Assembly: GCA_014281115.1 (NCBI GenBank)
Contig: JACONQ010000014.1
Location: 434,001-498,000, forward strand
Origin: Laburnicola sp. R22_1
Lineage: Eukaryota > Ascomycota > Dothideomycetes > Pleosporales > Didymosphaeriaceae
Reading direction: 5' to 3'
Length of the DNA: 64,000 nucleotides
Shown here: in pieces, positions 21,601-30,257 of the stretch
Position numbering within the stretch: the stretch's first letter is position 1
Layout of the letters: the number at the start of each line of letters is the position of its first letter
Translations under genes and position numbers: made by a program
The notes under the pieces: generated by a model
Database searches by the model: none
Told to the model about the DNA's origin: nothing
Seen by the model: the letters and a program-made list of their open reading frames with translations, nothing else

Positions 21601-24600
21601 TCCACGTCCAGTGCTCGAGAGTGCTATTCGGCAAACCATCGCCCAAGTGCATAGTAGTAACCCCGTACACGCAGGTTTGCTAAAACGGGGCTCTGATACT
21701 ATTGAATCTCTTTCAGAAGCGCTCGGTCTGATATGGAGCCACTTTGGACGCGATGCAGTGGATATGGCGTGCCTAGACCGGAAACTCTCGGGCGGAATCC
21801 AGCCGAGATTCATCAAGAACCTACCAACATATCGCTGGCAGTACGACAAGGAATACTGGTTTCAAAGCAGATGGGCCCACAAACAGCTCCAGGCTACCAC
21901 TCCTCCCAACGAGCTGTTGGGTCCGGAAATTCACCTAAGTGCACCTCACGAAGCGAAATGGAGGCAGTTTCTAGACCCGAAGCAAACCCCTTGGCTTTTG
22001 GAGCATAAAGTCCATGGATATTATATGCTTCCAGCGGCAGCTTACGTGGCGATGGTGGTAGCTGCTGTTCGGAGCAAGTTCAAGGAAAAAGCTGTTGCAT
22101 CGATTGAGATAGCAGATCTTGGCTTTCATCACGCTATTGTGTTTTCCGACGAGTATGCGAGGGTTGAGACAGTTCTGACCATCTACGACATGAACGAGAA
22201 TCGCGGAAAGATACGCGGCTCCTTCACGATCGATTTCTGTGCCAACCAAGCCAAGGACGACATGGAAACAGCAGTACGAGGAAGCATTTACGTCTCATTG
22301 GGTGAAGACCACGACCGGGCGTATCCTGAGCTCCTAGTTCAACCGAAAGACCTCACGACTGTCTCGCCGGATCTTTTCTATCAAAGTATGGCGGACAAGG
22401 GTCTCGTTTACCTCGGTGCCTTCCGAAATATCACTTCAGCCCAACGCAAAATGGACTTCGCCACTGGAGAGATGGCATTGACACCCAGCGAGCTTGCATT
22501 TCATCCTGCTGTGCTAGATGGACTGTTTCAGACTGCGTCTTTGGCGGGCAGATTCCCTGGGGACTCGGCTTTGCCGGATTTCCAAGTACCCTCGCGCATC
22601 CGGAGGATTACGATCTTTCCTGAGCGTTGCAACAAGGTGGCAATTGGGAATGAGGCGGTTCAATTTCAAATGGCGGGAACAGGGGAGAAGGAGTCCAGCG
22701 GTGCGCTGTTTAATGCTGATGCTGGCATAATGATCCAAGTTGATGGTTTTGTGCGGTCGCCGTCGCGCCTGACAACCACGCAGGATGATGTCGCCATGTA
22801 CTCTGAGATCGTTTGGAAGCGCGTTGTTTCTGCATTGCATGTGGGAGATGCTTCTACACAAGCTGAGAAGTCAGGTGTAGAGGAAGAAGATGAGAAGGCA
22901 CTCATGCCATCCAGTCATTCCTCGGCAAATGATGCTGAAAAGAGACGTTTGGCTCTTTCGAAACCGTTGGCCGCACCGATGCAAAAGAACAGGGAGAGCT
23001 TGATGATCTTGGGCGGCGACAGCAGCAAGACTCACGGCCTCGCTAGCGATATCGAACACTTGCTATCACCTTCTTTCCGACAGGTTGTCCGCGTTTCGTC
23101 CTTGGACGATATCGATCAAAACGCAGCCATTCCGTATACGATCTTATCCTTGATCGAGCTCGAGGAACCAATGTTTCAAACAATGACAGAAAAAAGGTGG
23201 ACTGCTCTCCAACGACTCTTTTGCGAAGGATCTGAACTGCTGTGGATTACGACCGGCACCAAGTCTCCCAAGGAGGCCGAGGCAGCCTATGCCAACATGA
23301 CTGTCGGACTGATCCGAACAGTCAGACATGAAATGCGACACCTCCGACCGCAGATTATCGACTTCGATGACCCAACGGCGGTTACTGCGCAGTACGTGGC
23401 TGAAGCAATGCTCCGCTGGCATATGCTAGGCCAATGGGCAGCCGAGGGATGGACTGATGATCTATTGGGTCTTCAAGAGCAAGAGCTCGCTTGTGAAGAC
23501 GGTGTTACTTATGCACCTGTCATCGAGCGCGTCGGCATGATGAACGATCGGTATAATTCTCAACATCGCAGCATTTCTCGAAGCGTCGATCCGAGCAAAC
23601 AGCCAGTAGAATTAGTGTGCACACCAGGAAAGCAGCAGTACTCGCTTAGCGATGTCGCACCAACTGTATGTTCTCCAGAGCATAGCGATTGTATCTCTGT
23701 CAGAATGCTTTATTCCACGCTGTTCGCATTCAAGATCAGTGGCATAGGCTATCTCTACCTCGGAATCGGCAAAACTGCAGATGGAGAGCTCTGCATAGTG
23801 GCATTGGATAGTGTTTGTTCGCTGCTACGAGTCCGAGCTCACCAGGTGGTACCTTTTCCTTCAACGTTCGGACAGCCTGGTCGACAGCTGCTCAACACGA
23901 TTGTCGCAAACTTGGTGGCTCGACGGATCATGGATATAACATCTAGCAGAGGTAGTCTGTTGCTCATATGCTCTAATCCTGTGTGGATGTCCACGATCAA
24001 AACGGAGGCTCGAAAACGCAACAAATCCGTGGCATTCATCACTAGTAATTCTGAATTCGCATCTGGCGCCGCAATATACGTGCATCAAAGCAGCTTGGAT
24101 GTGGCTGTTCGCGGCAACATCCCTTCGGACGTTTCAAACTTCATCAACCTTTCGAGTCGGCAGGAAGACGGCTTGCTATTTGAGAGAGTAAAGGCTGCTT
24201 TAAAAGATCGGAAGCTTACAAGTAAAGATTTTGGCGCCGTCTTTCGAGCGCATGCGTCGATCAAATGCGACGAAGATTCGTCGCAAGCGACTCTCGAAGT
24301 CCTGAGACAGACAGTCTTTTCTCCAAACTCCTCAAAATCTACCGACCCAGCACCATTAGTCCAACCACAGGATGTTGCGAAGCTCTCAGGCCCGTCCCCG
24401 TCCACCATTGTTGACTGGAGCACGACTGCCCTTGTTCATGTCCCTGTCAGACCAGCTCCACAGGATGTACGCTTCAACGCAAGAAAGACCTACCTCATCC
24501 TTGGCAGTGGCGACATGGCTCGATCGCTCTGTGAATGGATGGCGAAGAACGGAGCCAAGTTCTTCGTCATGGTTAGTCGAGACACAAGCGCCGCAACCGC

Positions 24601-25648
24601 CTGGGCCCAAGACATGTCGAACAAAGCCACCACGGTGAAACTCCACTCAGCGGACATCACCAACGAGGCATCGATCAACAACATATTAGCCGCAGTCAAA
24701 ACTCGCGATGCAGAGACTGGCACTCCCCTCCCACCCATCGGAGGCGCCATCCACCTCGCCGCCATCTTCAAAGACACGGCATTCCCAAACATGCCACACT
24801 CAGCCTTCCAGCTAGTCGCAGGCGTCAAAGCAAAAGGAAGCCTAAACCTCCATCGCGCACTATCTCGCGAACCTCTCGACTTCTTCATTCTCACCTCCAG
24901 CCTCTCCTACGTAACCGGCAACAGCGGCCAAGCCAACTACAACAGCGGCAACGCCTTCATGGCCTCCCTCGCGCGGTACCGCCGAAGCGTAGGGCTCCCC
25001 GCGTCCGTCGTGCATCTCGGCATGGTCGTGGGACTCGGCTACATCGCGCGCAACGACAAAGTCAAACTTGGAGGCGTGATATCTGAGCGTCTTCGCAGGG
25101 GCGCATATCCCATTTCCGAGCGCGATTTGCAGCACATCTTTGCGGAGGCGGTGCGTGCTAGCCCGCCGGACTCGGGGGTTGATCCGGAGATTGTGACGGG
25201 GTTGAGGGATGTGGAGGGTGGGATGGAGGGGAGGGCGCCGTTTGCTGGGGAGCGCATGTTTCGGGATGTTGTTCGGGATGGGGAGGTTGATGGCGGGTGT
25301 TCTTCTGCGGCGGGGAACGTTGAGCGGGGTTCTCTTCGTGAGCGGCTTGCGAGTGCTCTTGGTGAAGCTGGTTCTACAGGTGCTGTTGAGGACGCTGTCG
25401 CGTCCATCGTGCATGTGGCGTTTACGGAGAAGCTGAAGGCGCTGCTTCAGATGGAGTATATCGATGATGGGAAGAGCGTTGTTGATTTGGGTATTGATAG
25501 TTTGGCGGTGAGCGAGGTTGGGAGCTGGGTTAGGAAGGAATTGAGAGTGGGCATCGCGAGTAGTGTTGTTTTTGGGAGTGCGAGTGTGAGGGACTTGGTG
25601 GGGATTGTCGTTAAAGAGATGGATAGAGGGTGGGTTATGGGTCAGTGA
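18618..25648 (+). CDS. Iterative type I polyketide synthase, KS-AT-DH-(degenerate ER)-KR-ACP, about 2199 aa
   Basis: Five exons: 18618..19004, 19058..19359, 19406..19671, 19922..20251 and 20334..25648; introns 53, 46, 250 and 82 nt. All joins restore conserved KS motifs. KS: Cys179 (DTACSSSM), His318 (EAHGTGT across an exon junction) and His361 ([10 protein letters not shown]). AT: Ser659 in GHSSGE. DH: His986 in [10 protein letters not shown] and Asp1157 in HPAVLDG. No methyltransferase motifs follow. Residues about 1480-1790 hold an ER-position region with no recognisable NADPH-binding glycine motif, so it is probably inactive. KR: Ser1951, Tyr1964 and Asn1968 are present, but the cofactor loop reads LGSGDMARS instead of the usual GGLGGLGRS. 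ACP: Ser2151 in GIDSLA. There is no thioesterase or other release domain. The layout is that of reducing PKS making alkyl or alkenyl chains; the product is unknown. No tailoring enzyme is adjacent. Confidence 0.93.
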
Positions 25649-26102
25649 ATTTACACGAGGTTGGATCGACGCTTGGGGTCTTGAACATGTGGCAGGGAAC
25701 ACACACGGCTATTTGGGTAGCGTGGCGTATCCAGCGACAGAAAGGCCGATGTACACAATGTTGTTAAAGGTGTGCATAGAGCGGGTGCTCTTTTTCCATG
25801 GATATGGGCGGGGTATGTACGGTAACGCATAGCAAAGCGGACGGGATCGAATGCTGTTTATCATAGCAGGCTTATTTTGGAGATGTGGGTAACTTTCCTT
25901 TCTCGGTTTGCCTAGATATCGTCGTTGTCTCTGGTTTAGAAGAGCGTGGCTATTTCAGTAAATCACGAATTAAAAAGATTAAAGAAAAATGGTAACTGTT
26001 GAAGCAATGCAGACGTGTGAGTGTGTTACTAACGTAGATAGAGGATTCTATGGACAACGTAGGCAGAGTGCAGTGTGTACTTTTCCCCAACGGCATCGAC
26101 TA

Positions 26103-26465
26103 CTAAGGCTCTCCGCTTTTACCTTTTTCTTCTAGGTTTTCCTCTGGTTTGTCTTCTGACTCAGCTGTCTTATCTTTATCTTCCTGCTTGTCTTCTGGCT
26201 TGTCTTCTGACTCAGCTGTCTTATCTTTATCTTCCTGCTTGTCTTCTGGCTTGTCTTCTGACTCAGCTGTCTTATCTTTATCTTCCTGCTTGTCTTCTGG
26301 CTTGTCTACTGGCTTGCCGTCTTGTGGGTTGTTGTCTTGTGGGTTGTTGTCTTGTGGTTTGTTGTCTTGTGGTTTGTTGTCTTGTGGTTTGTTGTCTTGT
26401 GGTTTGTTGTCTTGTGGGTTGTTGTCTTCTAATTTGTCTCCCAGTGCGGGTTTGGGATGGTTGGT
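26103..26465 (-). repeat. Compound tandem repeat, open on the minus strand (Lys/Glu/Asp/Gln-rich)
   Basis: Three near-identical 51-bp units (starting about 26151, 26202, 26253) adjoin about seven 15-bp units (about 26321-26426). Both periods are multiples of 3. On the minus strand they read as about seven (PQDNK/PQDNN) units followed by three KPEDKQEDKDKTAESED units and a tail ending KGKSGEP plus stop at 26103. The frame has no ATG before an upstream TGA near 26510. This is either the last exon of an unseen gene, a gene remnant, or a non-coding minisatellite. The 51-bp unit carries TGACTCA, the same core seen in the nearby array. Confidence 0.6.
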
Positions 26466-26599
26466 GTTGAAAAAAAGGAGGACAACTGAAATTTCCAGCT
26501 GTATATTATTCTTTCAACAGTTGGTGCATAGAGGAGGCGTATTTCTTAAGAGTTGGGGCGTGGGGCAGGAGTTGGAGAGGAGTTGGGATTCAAGAGACG

Positions 26600-26863
26600 T
26601 GACTCTTTTTGTAGTGCGAGTATTTGTTGAGTGTGAGTCTTAGGGTGAGTGTGGGTGTGTCACTTTCGTGTGGGTGTGACTCTTTAAGTAGGTGTGACTC
26701 ATCGAAGGCGTATGACTCTTCGAAGATGTATGACTCTTCAAAGGGGGTATGACTCTTCAAAGGGGGTATGACTCTTCGCAGGTGTATGACTCGTCGAAGG
26801 TATACTCTTCGAAGATGTATGACTCATTAAGTGGATATAACTCCACTAGCAGCATTATGACTC
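26600..26863 (+). repeat. Tandem array of TGACTC-containing units
   Basis: Ten plus-strand TGACTC motifs occur in 264 bases (26600, 26677, 26695, 26713, 26731, 26750, 26769, 26787, 26820, 26858). The best part (26695-26792) has units of 18-19 bp around the core TATGACTCTTCGAAG. Several copies extend to TGACTCA, the consensus bound by Gcn4/CpcA-type bZIP factors. The array ends about 400 bp before the start of the small orphan gene. Confidence 0.85.
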
Positions 26864-27139
26864 TTATATTAACGTTATTCTCTCTTCAACTACATATGAA
26901 CCTTTGGGCCTTCGCTCATACTTCTGCTCTGCATATACATTTACCATACGCAATATCGAGGAGTCAGAACTCGCAGGGTAGGATATGTGAGTGTGATACA
27001 GAATATAGAGGGGCAAGGTACGATAGCTTATACTAGTATGAGTGAGTGTAACTTGAAATACAACAGAACGTCGTTCCTGTGATTCATAATCAGTATATAT
27101 ATATGAGTCTTCTGTTTGAAGATGCCAAGACTAGGCGGG

Positions 27140-27145
27140 TATAAA
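27140..27145 (+). promoter_or_regulatory. Candidate TATA box of the orphan gene at 27263
   Basis: TATAAA 118 bp upstream of the ATG, followed by pyrimidine-rich sequence (CTCTACTTTCTTAC). Position is plausible for a fungal core promoter; function is inferred. Confidence 0.45.
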
Positions 27146-27262
27146 TTGATCTCTCTGAGAGTTTGACCTGCTCTTTAGACCTCTACTTTCTTACAAGCAA
27201 TATCGATCGATACCCACTATTTTCTGAACACTTTGCACACATTATCAAAACCTTCCCAAACC

Positions 27263-27928
27263 ATGTCCAACTCCGGCGATCCGCAAACCACGTCCCTGTC
27301 CGAAAATCCGCTACCCACGCTCATCGAACATATGGAATCCGACAACGAAGACGCGGCAAAAATAGTCATCCAAGGCTTCCTCCACAACAATTTCTGGCGG
27401 AAGTTTAGGAATATGCTGGATGATGCGGAAAAGGAGCTCAAGGATAAAACACTGGACGTGGTTCACTATCACCGGCTCGTTGCCATTACTTGCAAAGAGG
27501 CCTGGCGAGGGACTGAGGAGGTAATAGTCGACTGTATGGAAAAACTAATTCTCCGTAAGTAGGCTATTATGTCTTATCAATTATATGTTGAGAGGTTTTA
27601 CTGATCTGCTCTTGCAGAGACCGCGGGTATCCACTACAATGCCCTCGAGCATGATCCTATCCTATGCGACATTCATTACGAAACATTCAACGACGGTGTC
27701 ATCGAGGCGCAACTTCGCAAGCAGAACAAGCGACCTGCTCCAGGCATTCCCGCTAATATGGTAATGCACAGAAGTCGAGACGGCGCTCCTGACGAGAAGC
27801 TGTCTTTACTGTTTGATCTGGACGAAAAGCTTTACGACGACGCCAAGAATCACGGCCGCTTGAAGACAGCCAACGATTACATTATATATCTCATGAGAAC
27901 CAAAGAGGCCATAAACAAGGATACCTAG
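27263..27928 (+). CDS. Unrecognised small soluble protein, 200 aa, two exons
   Basis: Exon 1 is 27263..27554 and ends at a GTAAGT donor; exon 2 is 27618..27928 after a TTGCAG acceptor (intron 63 nt). The product starts MSNSGDPQTTSLSENPLPTL and is rich in charged residues, with predicted helices (NFWRKFRNMLDDAEKELKDK; DEKLSLLFDLDEKLYDDAKN). It has no signal peptide or membrane span and no motif I know. It sits between two clusters of TGACTC motifs (10 upstream, 5 downstream), which could make it a bZIP-regulated gene or simply an orphan gene in a repeat-rich island. Clear splice signals and a clean in-frame join support it as a real gene. Confidence 0.7.
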
Positions 27929-28299
27929 GATGGGAGGATTGGAAGGGATGGGAGATTTGGAAGGATTGGGAAAGGGTAGCTAGAGTACATAGGTAGTTTA
28001 GATCTATAATGAAGAATCCCTACCTAGGGTATTTACATGGACATCTTGCACTCATTGACTCCGTTGGTAGGTGTGACTCGCTGGCGACTACTTGGTTGGA
28101 TGTGACTCTTTTTGTCGTTTGCCCCTTTGTAAGTGTCAGTTTGTAGTAAGTGTGACTCTTTTCACCGTTTGATTCCGTTGGTAGGGTTGACTCTTTGGGC
28201 GTGAACGGCCTTCTCTTCGTTCTTAGCTCGGGGCTTCTCTGTATCGTCCAAGAGCTTCCTTCTCACCAGGATTGTCCTCAGGTTTCTCCTTCGGCTTCT
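27929..28299. other. Intergenic with second TGACTC cluster
   Basis: About 370 bases between convergent genes. Five plus-strand TGACTC motifs lie at 28056, 28074, 28103, 28153 and 28188, some inside similar GTGTGACTCTTTT strings, but spacing is irregular. No gene seen. Confidence 0.6.
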
Positions 28300-29472
28300 T
28301 TACGGGCATTTCCCCGGGATTATCCAGGAGCCTCTCATCAGGCCTCGCATCAGGCCTATCCAGGACCATTTCGTCCCCACCCAAGCCCCTCTCCATCCCC
28401 ACCCCCACCCCCACCCCCAGCGCCCTCTCAACCCTCTCCCCAACCCTCTCCCCAACCCTCTCCCCAACCCTCTCCCCAACCCTCTCCCCAACCCTCTCCC
28501 CAACCCTCTCCCCAACCCTCTCCCCAACCCTCTCACGCATAAGGCCAGAACTCCCCTTCGACATCCTCCCCAGATTGCCCATCGGCAACCCCAAAACCCC
28601 CTCCTAACCACCTCCCCCACCTTCTGCCTCTCCGCCCTCTCCCTCTCCCTCCCCAGCCTCCCCCTCCCCTCATCAATCTCCCTCTGCGCCCTCTCAACAC
28701 CCTCCTCGGTGCGGAACGGCCCAGCGCGCATCTCCGCCGCCGACAGTCCAACCCACCACTGTGGGGACACGGACTGGACACCTTGCTGTAGCGCTGGTGT
28801 GCCGAGGGCGTAGTACTCGTGTGTTGGGGAGGAGGCGAGGAGGGTTGCGAGGTTGGTGGTTGCGGCGGTGCGGAGGAGGAGGGAGGAGGAGGGTGGGGTG
28901 GTGATTTCTAGGGTGAAGGTGCGGTGGGCGAGGGGGTAGGTGGGTTGGGAGCTTGAGTGTTGGGATTCGACGGAGGATAGAGCGCTGCGGATGCGGGCTT
29001 CGAGGTTGGCGGCTTCGAGGTCGATGTTGGGGCCTCTCTCGTCAGTGGCGGATGTGACGCCTGGCTGTTGTGACGAGGGGGAGATGTGAGGTTCTTCGTC
29101 TTTGAGGCCGGAGTGCGTGGGCTCTTCTGTGGCTTCGTTCCCTGGAGGGAGCTCAGTCTCGTCGTTGGCAGCTTCTGAAGTCGGATCGTTGAGCGTGGCT
29201 TCAGTGACTTCATTACCACCTCCCCGTCGCACCTCTCCAGCCCTCTGCCCATCCTCATCTCGACCCCCCAACCCCGCATGCTCTCCCTTATCCTCGTTCT
29301 TCCCATCAAGGGTACCCGCAGTCTCAGTCTCACCACTCAAGCTCACTCCTCCATCGACACTCTCCCGATCCTTCGTATCACCCTCTCCAGCTGCACCCTC
29401 CACATTCCCAGAACCTTGCTCTTGCTCTAAATTATTCTCGTTCTGCGACCCGATGTCCGGGCGGTCAGCCAT
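28300..29472 (-). CDS. Unrecognised acidic protein with a repeat-driven C-terminus; 3' end uncertain
   Basis: The frame starts at ATG 29472 (MADRPDIGSQNENNLEQEQ); an in-frame ATG at 29727 exists but the stretch before 29472 reads like an untranslated leader. The N-terminal half is Glu/Gly/Asp-rich. A more ordered part follows with LAHRTFTLEITTPPSSSLLL and TPALQQGVQSVSPQWWVGL, then an Arg/Glu helix (REIDEGRGRLGRERERAE). The last third runs into a 12-bp repeat that is open in more than one frame. The given frame yields (GLGR)n and Trp/Gly-rich sequence to a stop at 28300. Another frame gives (ERVG)n and a hydrophilic tail (MPVKKPKEKPEDNPGEKEAL) ending at 28223. The second tail looks more natural, so an intron or frameshift near 28560-28640 is likely. 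Family unknown. Confidence 0.45.
   Translation of the reverse strand: MADRPDIGSQNENNLEQEQGSGNVEGAAGEGDTKDRESVDGGVSLSGETETAGTLDGKNEDKGEHAGLGGRDEDGQRAGEVRRGGGNEVTEATLNDPTSEAANDETELPPGNEATEEPTHSGLKDEEPHISPSSQQPGVTSATDERGPNIDLEAANLEARIRSALSSVESQHSSSQPTYPLAHRTFTLEITTPPSSSLLLRTAATTNLATLLASSPTHEYYALGTPALQQGVQSVSPQWWVGLSAAEMRAGPFRTEEGVERAQREIDEGRGRLGRERERAERQKVGEVVRRGFWGCRWAIWGGCRRGVLALCVRGLGRGLGRGLGRGLGRGLGRGLGRGLGRGLGRGLRGRWGWGWGWGWRGAWVGTKWSWIGLMRGLMRGSWIIPGKCP
28429..28534. repeat. 12-bp minisatellite (CCCTCTCCCCAA)n
   Basis: Eight to nine head-to-tail copies of a C/T-rich 12-mer. The period is a multiple of 3, so every frame stays open; on the minus strand it reads GLGR or ERVG repeats depending on frame. 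It lies in the uncertain 3' part of the acidic-protein gene. Confidence 0.85.
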
Positions 29473-30257
29473 ATTCTCTTGTGGCTTGTGATGGGATGTG
29501 TTGAATCGTGGGTAGATTTGAAGTCTTTCCAGCGCTCCTTCTTGTTCAACGGTGTAGTGTGGGAAATGCGATGCTGCATCTGCGTCATGCTGGAGATATA
29601 TATTTTGATTTCTGGGGACAAACAGCGTTTCTTTCAGGCTGTATTGCTGTTTTGTTTGCCGTTGTCTGTCGTCTGTCTCGCTTGTCTTGTCTTGCTTGTC
29701 TGAGCGCGTGTGTATACACGACGACATTATGCTCTCCAGCTAACACCCACTCTCATGTGTATGTCTGTGCCCAGGTGTTTACCTTCGATAGTTTTACCAA
29801 ACCACCCCCCCCAACCATATGCGTCAGTAAACCACCACTCCTTCGCAAGACCTTCCATGTGTGACCAAGCTTAGTTTTCAGTCTGTTCCTACGCTGGGGT
29901 GCTCGGAATGAACAGGATCAAATCCCAATACCAAATAATCACCATCTCATAGAGTCCCCTGGGGACTCCTTATTCACACAAAGTAGATAATGCTCATACA
30001 CATCATAAAAAAGTCATTATTTCCCAGCCCCAGATGGATATATACAACGAAAGACGGCAGGATAGGCAGGTAAAGCCATGCCCAAGAATCAAGGACCGAG
30101 CAACGCCTTTCCTTACGTGGCGCTCATATCCAGAATACACACCGCCAACAAACAAACAATCAAGAGAAGCCAAGGCCTCCATCCATCTCTCTCGCAACGC
30201 CTTCCGCGCTCCATCACTCCTTTTCTCTCCACCATCCACTCCGCACCATCTCCATCT
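29473..30257. other. Intergenic, no gene seen
   Basis: About 785 bases between two minus-strand genes, holding the leader and promoter of the acidic-protein gene and the 3' side of the Mbp1-type gene. No domain or RNA gene was found. Confidence 0.4.

Larger units (their letters stand above)
25649..27262. other. Repeat-rich intergenic stretch after the polyketide synthase
   Basis: About 1.6 kb holding the two tandem arrays listed separately (26103-26465 and 26600-26863) and a TATA-like box at 27140. The remainder, 25649-26102 and 26864-27139, is AT-rich with no supportable exon. Confidence 0.6.

Noticed and set aside
12099..25648. FAD monooxygenase, carrier and PKS as one biosynthetic cluster
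   Set aside because: The genes between are a mitochondrial carrier and a probable nuclear membrane protein, and the spacing is large; proximity alone does not support a cluster.
26075..26643. Plus-strand frames with hydrophobic Leu/Cys or Ser repeats
   Set aside because: They are antisense shadows of the tandem repeats; the minus-strand reading is the more protein-like one.
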